A stretch of DNA of 64,000 bases from Ascarosepion bandense (taxonomy: Eukaryota; Mollusca; Cephalopoda; Sepiida; Sepiidae): positions 1,598,501 through 1,662,500 of the forward strand of contig JBBBDQ010001269.1 in the NCBI GenBank assembly GCA_037127315.1, in the 5' to 3' direction. Under the pieces are notes generated by a model. The model worked only from the letters and a program-made list of their open reading frames with translations. It did not search any database and was not told the DNA's origin. Position numbers and translations under genes: made by a program. Positions 35,440 to 44,906 of the stretch are shown here, piece after piece; within the stretch, counting starts at the first letter, position 1, and each line of letters opens with the position of its first letter.

Positions 35440-35812
35440 TCCTGAACCTGACGATCCGTAGTGTGAAACCGCGGTAGGTTTTGGCTCACTCTAGATTTTT
35501 GGCTCACTCTAGATTTTTGTGTGTTTTTGCTCTACTATTGTATCTTTTCTTTCGTACTTTGTATTGAGCACTTTTTCTTGTGTTTGGTTCCGTTTGGGTT
35601 TTTTTCTTTACTGCGGAATCTTGAATGTTTTGTTCTTGTTCCGCGGGTTTCCTTTTTTTTCTCCCCATTTATCCGATGTCTTAGTACACCGGATTGTAAC
35701 GGATTTAGGTTCTGTTTGTTAATGGTTTTTTCGGAGGTTTATTTTAGTATAAATTTACGGCCTGCATACTTACAGAGTCTATTTAGTTATTATTATTATA
35801 TATATATATATA
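35440..35812 (+). mobile_element. Hammerhead-family element, copy with 5' core
   Basis: Begins with a hammerhead-like core (35,448-35,476), then GCTCACTCTAGATTTTTG occurring twice in tandem, then the body: TTGAGCACTTTTTCTTGTG, GCGGAATCTTGAATG, TCTCCCCATTTATCC, GGATTTAGGTTCTG, CTTACAGAGTC, ATT repeats and (TA)n. The body is about 85-90% like the copy at 1,530 by eye. No long protein frame. Overlapping frames of about 100 codons come from T-rich sequence. Confidence 0.75.
35443..35486 (+). ncRNA. Minimal hammerhead-ribozyme-like motif
   Basis: CTGACGA (fits CUGANGA) at 35,448-35,454 and GAAA at 35,465-35,468, then CCGCGGTA, where A-CC..GG-U can form a tiny stem III with UA at the cleavage position. 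Stem II is weak here (a U-U then a C-G pair) and stem I has a mismatch, so this copy may be inactive. Tiny self-complementary stem III is known from small hammerheads tied to Penelope-like elements. Confidence 0.5.
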
Positions 35813-35834
35813 TTTTTTTTTTATAATTTATATT

Positions 35835-36113
35835 TTAGAACATGTACATAATGTTTCTATATATATCCACGACAAAGGTACGTTTGTTTCAACATTGAAA
35901 CTTCAATGTATCATCAGGCGGTGCGAAAAGTAATGGAAGGCCTCTTTCCTTCTATTGGTTTAGTTTTGTTAGAGGTGTCGGTGGGGCTTAGTGATAGGGG
36001 AATAAGTCTCTGACCGTTGGAATTTTTGGAAAGGGTGTTTTTTAAAGTGGTTGATTAATGAGAGTCTTTGATTTCTAGACAGATTTAACCTTGTAAGTTT
36101 TATTATCTAATGA

Positions 36114-36162
<49 letters not shown>
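35835..36162. repeat. R3-like copy, unassigned interval and (TA)n tract
   Basis: 35,835-35,920 carries the R3 pattern (ACATGTACATAATGTTTC, TTTCAACATTGAAAC, ATCATCAGG). 35,925-36,115 is unassigned. 36,117-36,162 is a pure TA tract. Confidence 0.5.
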
Positions 36163-36167
<5 letters not shown>

Positions 36168-36365
36168 TTTTTTGGGATCTGACGAATCGAGTTAAGAACA
36201 TCAAAGCGGTGAAATATGTATTATCCAAGGTAATAATCGAAAATCCTTTATATAATATATAATATACAATATATTACTCTGTTAAATTAAATAAATGAAT
36301 TTAACATTGAGTTCTCTCGAGTTCGTCTCTTTTGGAATTTACTCGGATTACATACCAAGTGTACT

Positions 36366-36370
<5 letters not shown>

Positions 36371-36443
<73 letters not shown>

Positions 36444-36485
36444 GGAGAGGAGAGACAGAGAAAGAGAAAGAGAACGCGAACGGGA
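36371..36485. repeat. (TA)n then (GA)n-rich microsatellite
   Basis: About 16 TA units followed by GA/ACAGAG purine repeats to about 36,485. It generates low-complexity frames (IYIYIY-RERERE) that are not genes. Confidence 0.97.
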
Positions 36486-36764
36486 GACAGTATAAAAAAT
36501 TCTTTTACAAACACAAAATCACGACATTACTCCATACAAGCATAAAAGGGTTTTCGACAAAATAATAAAATCATCTAGTACCATAGTACCATAATTTGGA
36601 TAATTTTATTAAACAGTCAAAAGCTTTTCTATTTTTTTATTTCTTGATTTATTATTAGTAATACTTTTTTTTCTTTGCTTGTGTTGTCACTTTTTTACAA
36701 ATGTTTTTTTTAAATAAGTTTATTAAAATCAACACTCAGAACTATTGAAGAATTTAATTTAGGA

Positions 36765-37075
36765 CCAAATTTCGGAAAGAAAAACTATCTTTCAGGATTA
36801 CAATGTAGCCATTTATACACCTTAGCCTAATGGCATGAAGAACGTTCTAGCGATATACAACATCTTAACTAGACACTAAAGTCACCAGATCTGAACAACA
36901 TTCAAAATTTATAGTTTATTTTAGAAAACAAATGAGGAATCAATATCCTGGATTATCGTCATTAAGAGACTGGATACTTTTAATTAAAGAATGTATAAAA
37001 TTTTCAGTCAACCCCAGGCAGAATTCAAGTTGTAATTATGCCAAACGCGGTTCTAACCAATAATGAATACATTTG
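36765..37075 (+). pseudogene. Tc1-like transposase 3' remnant
   Basis: Mixed-frame translation gives SPDLNNIQNL (the Tc1 SPDLNPIENLW-type motif that holds the third catalytic region), then a tryptophan-containing helix and a VNPRQ-like stretch near the usual C-terminus (MPRRIQ-type position). Frameshifts and stops are frequent. The N-terminal two-thirds and terminal inverted repeats were not found. The preceding 36,486-36,760 is AT-rich and unassigned. Confidence 0.6.
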
Positions 37076-37295
37076 CTAGAGATTTCAAGGGTTTTCTATT
37101 ATCACCACTCCCGCAGCTTGTATGTACGCAAATCCTTCGCTTTTCAGTTATTAAGTTTAATGTTTATAGTAGAAGAACCAGCCTTGACGAGTGAGAACAT
37201 CATGGCGGTGTCTTGACGTAACTTCGAAGTCGGCTCATTTAAAATGACAAACTCTTTGTTTTATCAACGCTCTATCTCCACCCCGATACTTAGTC

Positions 37296-37436
37296 AGTTA
37301 AGTGCCTTACGTGATACATGCATTGGGTAATCATCTCTCCAAAGAGACATGACTGACTGGGCAGAAGATTATCCCACCTTAGATTGCCATTACTTTCTGC
37401 GGTAGACTGGTTGCCAGCCAAGCCTACAGAACCCAA
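37296..37436 (-). mobile_element. SINE-A 3' half
   Basis: Carries GTTAAGTGCC, GACATGACTGACTGGGCAG, GCGGTAGACTGGTTGCC and CCCAATCTGTCC. It is cut at the point where a LINE-B fragment starts, just before the expected ATTTAACCCATAACTGG segment. Confidence 0.85.
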
Positions 37437-37688
37437 TCTGTCCTTTTATTTATGTGTTTTCCTGATGTTAAGTATCAGTTTCAATTTTGTATCCATCCTA
37501 TCCAAAACCCTTGTCGTTGGTTATGTGTTCCGTGCATTGTATGCTTCAAGTACTTCATTCATCATTGTCCAGCATTCGCTGCCATATTCATATACAGACA
37601 TCACATAACAATAAATTACTCTCTTCTTTGTTTCCAGCGAAATTTTTCTCTCTCTCTTAATACTCTACTCAGTTTTTAGGAAAGCGTC
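37437..37688 (-). pseudogene. LINE-B reverse transcriptase, C-terminal fragment
   Basis: Minus-strand translation contains SLETKKRVIYCYVMSVYEYGSECW, matching the segment ALETKKRVLDCYVVSVLQYG in the longest LINE-B copy (57,240-58,870) and the equivalent at 46.9 kb. It is the post-RT thumb region. Stops and frameshifts are present. It is sandwiched between two SINE-A copies in the same orientation. Confidence 0.8.
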
Positions 37689-37689
37689 C

Positions 37690-37996
37690 TTCAGTTCAGT
37701 GCCATACGTGATACACACTTTGGGCGATCATGTCTCGAAAGTGACATGACTGACTGGGCAGAAGATTATCCCACATCAGATTGCCATTACTTTCTGCGGT
37801 AGACTGGTTGCCACCCAAGGCTATAGAACCCAATCTATTCTATTATTTAACCCATAACTGGAGGAAAGAAACGGATTAATACCTTTCTTAAAGATATTTG
37901 CTTGTAAGTGAATGCAAGGAATCCAAATGGAATTCGAACTCGGCTTCCCGATTTCTCGTTTCGAGCCGATGACCACTGCACCACGACGCGCATCAC
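37690..37996 (-). mobile_element. SINE-A, nearly full length
   Basis: Full run from the 3' tail (CAGTGCCATACGTGATACAC) through the hairpin region, the central domain (AACCCATAACTGG, GGATTAATACCTTTC, GTGAATGCAAGG) to the tRNA-like head (AATTCGAACTCGGC; ACCACTGCACCACGACGCGCA). Diverged about 10-15% from the 48.6-kb copy by eye. Confidence 0.9.
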
Positions 37997-37999
37997 ATC

Positions 38000-38935
38000 A
38001 CATATCGATAATTGACTTCCTCGGTTTTGTTGACGATAAAAACCAGATTGCCAAAATGGATTTTATTAGTAAAACCACTGACAAAACAACAACCTTAGCG
38101 TAAAACATTATCACAATCAAGCATTGTATATGATTTACTGAGTGAATAAATATGAGAGGAGAAAAAGATGAATGAACAGTCATTAAAAATTTAAAAGAAA
38201 CGAGTCTCATTGGCTATAATTTTTGAAGGTCAAAGTTGACTGAAATGTAAGAAATCGAGAGAGAGTTCCACAAATATTAAGTGAGATTGAAGAAACTGTG
38301 AGCATAGAACTTCCGGTTACATCTAATCATTTAATTTGTAAAATGATGAGACATAGCTACCAATTCAGTCCTGCTAAAAAGAAAGAATACCGAATTTACC
38401 AAGAAGGAATTATCATCAGAATAATTACCATGAAAATATTTATAGAGAATGGTAAAGATAATTGAATGAAGCCTTTATACTCTTTCAGGACTGATAACTT
38501 TGCAGATTTTTCTTTGGATTTTGTTAAGAACCTCAAGAATACAACTCAATATAAAACCCATGTTCCTCCTTGTTAGTCATTTTTAATGAAATACACAATC
38601 TATCCCAAGGTAAATCGTGTGATCTTTTGTGGTTTAGCGTGTGTAGAAATTGCCTAATTGATTGTTCATTCCAAATACCTAAGCTATTAGCCATCTAACC
38701 AAATGGTTTTTGAAAATGTCTAATAGAATAGCCGAAAGTGCTCGATAATTTACATAATTTCTACATACATTAAATCGGGTAATAAATTTCTTGAAGGCAC
38801 ACAAGAAAAAAAACCGAATAGAACGTATATATATATTTCAGAATGTCTCAAAATGGTCAAACTTTTCATCTGGTGCCAAATGTGCTAAAAGATATTTTCT
38901 TTTACAATTCCTCCGTATTATTTAATAAATAGGAT
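38000..38935. other. Unassigned stretch
   Basis: AT-rich, with no protein frame that looks real and no match to other regions. Short frames (at most 70 codons) lack recognisable motifs. Confidence 0.4.
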
Positions 38936-39232
38936 GTTCCTTGTGGTGCAGTGGATATCGATTCGGAACGACAAATCGGGGAGCTGAGTTCGAATTCTAG
39001 TTGAATTGCTTGCATTCACTTACGCACAAATAACATCAGGAAAGGTATTAATCCGACTATTCCCTCTCGTCATGTGTTAAATAAGAGAACAGATTAGGTT
39101 CTATAGCCTTGGCTGGCAACCAGTCTACCGCATAAAGCAATGGCAACCTACTGCGGGATCATCTTCCCAGTCAGTCATGTCACTTTCGAGACATGATCGC
39201 CTAAACCGTGTATCACGTATGACACTTAATTC
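38936..39232 (+). mobile_element. SINE-A, nearly full length
   Basis: tRNA-like head with an A-box-like TTGTGGTGCAGTGGATATCG and the B box GAGTTCGAATTCTAG. Then come the central domain (TTGCATTCACTTACGC, GGAAAGGTATTAATCCG), the AACCAGTCTACCGC region, the CATGTC..GACATG hairpin, and a tail degenerate at the end (CACTTAATTCACTGAC). Confidence 0.9.
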
Positions 39233-39239
39233 ACTGACT

Positions 39240-40115
39240 ATTTAATAAATCAGTTTAACCAAGATCGGTATCTATAACAAATTTTCTTTTCAACCTAAAA
39301 TTTAGAATTTTAAGTTACTTTTTCTTTTTTGTTGGTTGTCAAGTCGTGAATTTTAATATTAGAAAGATATATTTTTGTAAACAAAAACTTATTTCCGTTG
39401 CACATTTTAAATAACTTTTTAATGTGTTACAATTATAAATGTTAATTTAGAAAAACGCTTTTCCAAAGATTCATTTAAGAAAATAGTTCGTGGTAATATC
39501 TAATAAAGCCTGATCTGTTGCTATGACAAATATTTTAAGTATTTAAAGATTTGGAAGAAGCAGATGATAAAAACTTTGGTTATACAGAAAAGATTTTGTC
39601 AAGCGTTGACACGATTGCGTTATTTTTTCAGCGTCATTTTTATTTGGAACATTGGATGAAAATGACGAGAATGAAGAAAAAGTGATTATAGCTTTTTTTA
39701 TGAAACCAGCTGTCAGAAAGTCATGAATTATAGAGCTATGACTTTTGAGAGCGAAGCGAGAGACTTGTATTTTTAGAAAAATCTAAATAATGATTTACTA
39801 CAAATTAAAAATAAACAATGGCAAATTTGAGAAAAAAATATAAATAACACTAATATTAATTTAATTAAAATATTGACAACGTTTTGTAAAACGAGTGAAA
39901 TACTCACTAAAAAGAGAAAAATCGAAAATTCTAATTTAATGTAAGCAATAAAATATATACGAACATCAATTGCATTCGTGTGTAAATATATTTGTAAACC
40001 ATAGAAGAAAGATATATAAGAGTGGATAGACGTAAAAAGCATACATCCTGTCACTATGCTTCCTAAGAAGAATCTGTATATAAAATCACATTTTATTAAC
40101 TAAGATTTTGAACAG
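39240..40115. other. Unassigned AT-rich stretch
   Basis: No supported feature. The 93-codon minus frame at 39,773-40,054 is hydrophobic by base composition and has no motif I recognise. Confidence 0.4.
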
Positions 40116-40116
40116 G

Positions 40117-40117
<1 letters not shown>

Positions 40118-40155
<38 letters not shown>

Positions 40156-40620
40156 TCATCCACATACAAGCCTGTTTAGCTGTATCACAACTCATCAGTT
40201 TCGCTAGACATCTACTTGCTTCTGGCCAAGATGGAAACTCGACCGATTTGGTGTCAGTCAGAGTCGCTACTTCCTAAGCCATAGCGCATGGAATCATATA
40301 TAACAGGCGTATACACACGCGTCTTTTTACGATTGAATACTTTAGAGTGGAAAAATTGAAAAAAAAACCAGTTACCAATTCGGCGACTTACGCATTACAC
40401 TTCAGCAATGAATTGAGTGTATATACGCCGCTTATATATAACACGCTAAAATTTCCCTTCTCTGATTTCATGTGCCTACGGCTTAGGGTTTAGCGACTCC
40501 GACTGACACCAAATCAGCCGAGTTTCCATCCCGGTCGAAGGCAAGTGGATGTCTAGCCACACTGATAATACAGCTAAACAGACTTGTACGAATTTATATA
40601 TATATATATATATATATATG
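40118..40620. mobile_element. SINE-D-related inverted pair flanked by (TA)n
   Basis: A minus copy (40,152-40,330) and a plus copy (40,410-40,595) lie head to head, each ending outward in a (TA)n tract (40,118-40,152 and 40,595-40,620). The arms share TTTAGCTGTATCA / TGATAATACAGCTAAA, CGACTCCGACTGACACCAAAT and the inner CATATATAACAGGCGTATAC. The centre (40,331-40,410) is single copy. Related to SINE-D by the CTGAT..ATACAGC..AAACAGA..TTGT 3' pattern. Confidence 0.8.
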
Positions 40621-41342
40621 ATGGACTCTCCCGTCGATTTCGACGTATGAGGTTCAGACAACTTATATTTATAAAATTCATTTATGTTTTTGCCTCTGAT
40701 GACTTTAGTCCAGCAAGAGATTTGCAAACAAGGTCGCAAATAGAACATGAATGTAGACTGACCGCTGCAGATAGTGGTGCCGCTGCTAGTCGTTTTGCTC
40801 TTTCTCGGTTTTCTTTCAGTTTGTTTCTGCTTTCAGATTGAAACTTCTGGAGACCTTCAAAACACCGTGATCGCCATTCTTTGCGGTCACTCACTACATT
40901 TTCAAGACCTCCATATGATATGTTCACTGCAGACACGTTACTCTTCAACTTGTCTTTGTACCTAAGCCAAGGCCGTCCCACATTCCTTCTCCCAACTGCC
41001 AGCTGACTGTACATCGCAATCTTCGGAAATCTGTCATCAGGCATCCTCAAGACGTGACCAGCCCACCGTAATTGCGATTGGATAAGTAATGGTTTGATTC
41101 CAGATATTTTGCATTTTGTGAACAATTCAGCATTTGAAATTTTGTCGCGGAGGCCAAGACCGCAAATGGAGCGTAGACGGCTTTTGTGGAATACGTCTAA
41201 CTGATGAATGTGATGTCTGTACGGAGTCCACGATTCAGAGCCGTAAAGAAGAATGGAAAGAACAACAGCACGGTAAACAAGTATTTTTGTAACATCAATT
41301 ATTTTCGGTTTGACAAAGCAGGCTGTAATTTTTCGGCATTTG
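40621..41342 (-). pseudogene. LINE-C reverse transcriptase C-terminal part and 3' tail
   Basis: Non-LTR retrotransposon 3' half, read on the minus strand. The first part (about 41,342-41,126) gives RAVVLSILLYGSESWTPY, then SRLRSICGLGLRDKISNAELF. A 147-codon frame (41,125-40,682) continues with LRWAGHVLRMPDDRFPK, GRPWLRYKDKLKSN, a WRSRCFEG stretch and a C-terminal Cys-rich motif (CSICDLVC with a preceding HS), the usual zinc-finger-like end of such LINEs. After the stop the 3' tail has CATACGTCGAAATCGACGGGA and AGTCCATCAT, then (TA)n. The RT catalytic core is missing through 5' truncation. The remaining frame is largely open, so the copy is fairly young. Clade not fixed. Confidence 0.85.
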
Positions 41343-41465
41343 TATATATATATATATATATATAAAACTCAACCTATAAAAAAATGGTTACAAATCCAGA
41401 ATTTATTTCGGCATTTGTAAAAATTTTAGCCTGCTTTGTCAAACCGAAAAGAATTGATGTTATAA
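41343..41465 (+). mobile_element. (TA)n tract and inverted 5' piece of LINE-C
   Basis: After a (TA)n tract (41,343-41,364), the segment 41,405-41,463 (GGCATTTGTAAAAATTTTAG, CCTGCTTTGTCAAACCGAAA) repeats in opposite orientation the 5'-most part of the LINE-C copy (41,290-41,342). It is an inverted end around a TA tract. Confidence 0.8.
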
Positions 41466-41785
41466 TTTAATTCAGAACAAACCAAAAATAAATTTAATAT
41501 CGAGAATAAATAAGGTTAGGTGAAAGTTAGAGGTGTTTACAGTTAAACATTGCAACATCAATACAGAAAGTCTCACAAAATTAAGAATATATACATCAAA
41601 TCATACACACACAATATATACACACAGAATAAAAATACATGCACCAAATCACACGTGCACGCAAAAAAACAAGTTAATGAAAAAATATATGTACAACCAC
41701 AAAACAGTAGTATCGATACAGACAACAGGAAAGTTTGTGAACGTGAGGTGGTAGTGTTTAATGCCTAATAAACAAAAATGATTAA

Positions 41786-41830
<45 letters not shown>

Positions 41831-41950
41831 CACGCGCGCATGTATATACATGTAAATAGGAAAACTCATCACATAATTAATCGGTTATAAATGAATATGT
41901 AGTTATTCATCAGCGGTCTGAACTAGGTAATTGTAATTGTTGATAGAAAT
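41465..41950. other. Unassigned stretch with (TA)n at 41,787-41,822
   Basis: CA-rich patches at 41,600-41,660 and a TA tract. Otherwise nothing recognised. Confidence 0.5.
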
Positions 41951-42118
41951 GCTTGATTTATAACAGTTTAATTATGGGTTGAGTTTGCTTTTCAATATAT
42001 TTGCTCTGGATAAGATACATTGAGCTTTCTATTTGATCTAATTGATATTCTAAATTTATTAGTTAAAAACTTTTTTTCTTTGATTATTCTCTTTGTCTTC
42101 CCGGGTTGCCATTCTCTC

Positions 42119-42163
<45 letters not shown>
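41950..42163. repeat. R4 repeat, second copy, plus (TA)n
   Basis: Matches 32,405-32,580 and ends CGGGTTGCCATTCTCTCCTC before a (TA)n tract (42,121-42,163). On the far side the sequence resumes as GGAGAGAATGGCA, the reverse complement, so the tract sits at the centre of a short palindrome. Confidence 0.75.
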
Positions 42164-42165
<2 letters not shown>

Positions 42166-42288
42166 AGAGAATGGCAGAGTCGCCGACTGACGCCATTTCG
42201 GTTGGGTTTCAATCCTGGGTAAAAAAGCAATCGGAGTCTAACCGTACTGATGAGCTGTGATACGGCGAAACAGATCTGTCTGCGGATG

Positions 42289-42330
<42 letters not shown>
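42164..42330 (+). mobile_element. SINE-D, 3' part, with (TA)n tail
   Basis: Shares GACGCCATTTCGGTTGGGTTTCAATCCTGG (B box), AAAAAGCAATCGGA, CTAACCGTACTGATG and CAGATCTGTCTGCGGATGA with the copy at 33,156. (TA)n at 42,291-42,330. Confidence 0.85.
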
Positions 42331-42333
<3 letters not shown>

Positions 42334-42583
42334 ATGAACTTAATCACAGTAAGTCAACACTAAAAATAATGCTAATAATAATATAAACCGTTTTATAACC
42401 CAGCGAGGCTATCTCGTTGGTTAAATAAAGGGGTAGAAAAAAAAGAAACAAACAGCGCACAAGAACAATTTATCTAGGGCTCGTTTGAAAGAAAAAAAAA
42501 CCAAAAGGAAACCTTAACAGCAAAGTGCTCGATACAAAAGTACGAAAGTAGAGCAGAATACAATACAAAAATCTAGAATTGAA

Positions 42584-42628
42584 CCACCACCTACCGCGAT
42601 TTCACAGGAACGGTTCTTCAGGGCAAGA
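42584..42628 (-). ncRNA. Minimal hammerhead-ribozyme-like motif, left arm
   Basis: Reverse complement of the right arm with one change inside stem III (GAAATCGCGGTA instead of GAAACCGCGGTA), which leaves a possible U-G pair. Same core and stem II. Confidence 0.55.
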
Positions 42629-42631
42629 GCC

Positions 42632-42676
42632 TCTTGCCCTGAAGAACCGTTCCTGTGAAACCGCGGTAGGTGGTGG
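42632..42676 (+). ncRNA. Minimal hammerhead-ribozyme-like motif, right arm
   Basis: CTGAAGA (42,639-42,645), a putative stem II AC/GU closing a loop CGTTCCT, GAAA (42,657-42,660), then CCGCGG-TA with a predicted cut after the A at 42,668. Stem I can form about 4 pairs (TGCC with GGTG, using G-U). All core positions fit. Confidence 0.6.
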
Positions 42677-42697
42677 ATCAATTCTAGATTTTTGTAT

Positions 42698-42749
<52 letters not shown>

Positions 42750-42752
<3 letters not shown>

Positions 42753-43125
42753 CTATCTCCCGCAGGGATACTTTCCCTTCTCCGTCGGGGATACTTTCGC
42801 AATGTGAGCTTGTGTAAAAAAATAATAATTTTAATACTATCAAAAACTTGTAAAATATGGGGGATAAAAAAATATAAATATTTTTACTATCATGTACTTC
42901 TAAAATCCGGGGAATATAAAATCTAACTATTTTTGGGAAAGAAAAGAAAAGGGAAATATGAATTTTTTTCCTTCTTTCGGGGGTTTGAAATGGACATTTC
43001 GATAAGCTGAAAACGTTTAGGCAAAACAAGTGTCAGAATTATTTGATAAGGTTAAGCGATGCCAAGATTCCTCGACAGACCCGCTGGTAAGCCAGAGTCT
43101 GTGGGAACTCGTAAGAAATCGAAAT
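42750..43125. other. Unassigned stretch
   Basis: Contains a small tandem pair (GGGATACTTTC twice near 42,765-42,800) and AAATATTTTTACTATCA-type repetition near 42,830-42,920. Nothing else recognised. Confidence 0.4.
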
Positions 43126-43127
43126 CC

Positions 43128-43470
43128 AACGATCCAGAGTATCGATTAAAAACAATGCTCAGACAAATCATTTCCAATTATCTGTTGTTATAGGTAATTT
43201 CCTTAATTTTCGTAATATATATCTTGAAATTATTTGTTTGAACATTATTTTTGATCGATACTCGTATTTAAGTAGATATTCTGTAATTCTTTAATTAAAG
43301 AGTATTATATATTTATATCTACCGACATGATTATTTACGATACATTTTTATTACGAAAATGTGTCATTCGGCAGGATTCGAATCAGCAACCCCTATCCAC
43401 ATAGGGGAAGCTACCATGTGATCTAGTATGTCTTAAACCTCTCGATCACGAATGACCATCAGTCTAAACG
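43128..43470. mobile_element. SINE-C pair, tail to tail; minus copy has a complete tRNA-like head
   Basis: A plus fragment (43,128-43,218) ends ATTTTCGTAATATAT and directly meets a minus copy (43,219-43,470). The minus copy's head folds as a type-II tRNA: acceptor GTCATTC/GAATGAC, anticodon stem TACTA/TGGTA with loop GATCACA (would-be anticodon UCA, but position 33 is A rather than U), and variable arm CCCCTA/TAGGGG. The T stem is weak (TGCTG/CCTGC), arguing against a functional tRNA. Confidence 0.8.
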
Positions 43471-43895
43471 AGGTTTTAATCAAGCCTATATAACACACTT
43501 ATCGATCGAGCCCCGCACGATTCGCATATATGTTTGAGTGAGCCCCGGTGGGTGGACGCGCGTTTGTGTGTGTCTTTGCGCACGTCAATGGGTGTACAAA
43601 TGTGTATATATGTCTGCGTCTGTCATGACGGCAATTTTTCCTCCCACTTCCACAAATATACACGAATATACGTAGCCCTACATATAGCCAATTAAAAAAA
43701 AATAATACTCAGTTTGTCTGACGATCGCAAGAGCGTGAAACCCAGGGTTACAAACTCACAGCTATTTATATGTATATGTCATCTCTATCACCGATATTGA
43801 GCGCTCTCAAATAAGTACCACGCATATATAATATATAAATAATATAATATATATAGCAAATTGCATATATATTGATATTTATAATTATATACATA
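43470..43895. other. Unassigned stretch
   Basis: Somewhat GC-richer start with GTGTGTGTGTC-type patches, then AT-rich. No supported feature. Confidence 0.4.
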
Positions 43896-43899
43896 CACA

Positions 43900-43902
<3 letters not shown>

Positions 43903-43980
<78 letters not shown>
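43903..43980. repeat. (CA)n(TA)n compound microsatellite
   Basis: About 20 CA units followed by about 18 TA units. Confidence 0.97.
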
Positions 43981-43981
<1 letters not shown>

Positions 43982-44425
43982 TTAGCAATATCCTAATAAA
44001 GTCACATTTCAATCAGATCACAATACATTACATTGCATTTAGGCATATGGTTCTGGTAACATTTCGGTTGGTAACATTTCGGTCTTTCACGCGACGTGAC
44101 TTTATAGAAGCCCATTAGAAATTTACAAACTGCGTCTGCTATTTAGTGACTGTTATCGTTGGATAGAAATGTTTTATGTCAACACAAGATAATAGCATCT
44201 TTGATGGTGGATGTCTTTATGTTGACCTTCCTGTAACCTCACTGAAGATGGTTAATGTGAACCGAAAGCTTAGAACCAGCATAATAAAAAAATATCCAAA
44301 TGTTGGACAGTTTATCTCTTTATTTTCACCCGAAATTAAAAACCAAAATACGATGTTTATAACGGCTCATGATTAAACATAATAGACGTTCATTGTCTGT
44401 TATATTTACCAGTAAATACTGATAC

Positions 44426-44428
<3 letters not shown>
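43981..44428. other. Unassigned stretch
   Basis: Short direct repeat GGTAACATTTCGGT(T/C) at about 44,054-44,084. The 66-codon frame at 44,176-44,376 has no recognisable motif. A (TA)n follows at 44,429-44,467. Confidence 0.4.
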
Positions 44429-44477
<49 letters not shown>

Positions 44478-44494
44478 CGAAAAAAATCGCAAGA

Positions 44495-44537
44495 TCGCCA
44501 AGACCTACCGCGGTTTCGCACAACGGCTCGTCGGGGC
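44495..44537 (-). ncRNA. Minimal hammerhead-ribozyme-like motif, left arm
   Basis: Minus-strand reading: CCGACGA (U4 of the core replaced by C), stem II GC/GC around CGTTGT, GCGAAAC, CCGCGGTA. The core change should reduce or abolish activity. The GC/GC stem II versus AC/GU in the 42.6-kb copies is a compensatory difference. Confidence 0.5.
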
Positions 44538-44575
44538 CCTGACGAGCCGTTGTGAAACCGCGGTAGGTCTTGGCG
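44530..44575 (+). ncRNA. Minimal hammerhead-ribozyme-like motif, right arm
   Basis: CTGACGA, then GCCGTTGT, GAAA and CCGCGGTA. Two bases that would close stem II (GC before GAAA) are missing compared with the left arm. Stem I could pair GGCC with GGTC. Confidence 0.5.
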
Positions 44576-44906
44576 ATCTTGCGATTTTTTTCGTGTGTTT
44601 TTGCTCTGCGTGACTGCCTTTTTGTTAACCCTTTTTGGTTAGTTTAGTATCGAGCACTTTTCTTTCCTTGTGGTTCGTTCCGTTGGAGGGTTTTTTTTCT
44701 TTGCTGTGAAGAACTGTATGTATTGTCGGTCCTACGCAGTTTTCTTTTTTTTCCCCCTCTTTGTCCAAAGCTCTATAGCCGAGGACAATAACGGAGTTAG
44801 ATTCTGCTGTTTATTCGTGGTCTTTAAAAATTACTTGTGTAACATTTTAAGATTTGAATACGTACAGAGTCGGTTTTATTATTATTATTATATTTATATA
44901 TATATA

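Larger units (their letters stand above)
42440..42749. mobile_element. Hammerhead-family element as a palindrome, with (TA)n
   Basis: A minus-strand body piece (about 42,440-42,560) leads into a 139-bp palindrome (42,561-42,699, centre near 42,630) with about two mismatches. Each arm carries the 5' end of the element with a hammerhead-like core. A (TA)n tract follows (42,703-42,749). The body matches other copies through GTGCTCGATAC and AAAGTACGAAAGTAGAGCA in minus orientation. Frames of 66-171 codons across it appear on both strands because of the palindrome and are not credible genes. Confidence 0.85.

Noticed and set aside
42514..43029. 171-codon minus-strand frame
   Set aside because: It runs through a (TA)n tract and a palindrome, giving low-complexity IYIYIY and mirrored peptides. 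No domain is recognisable.
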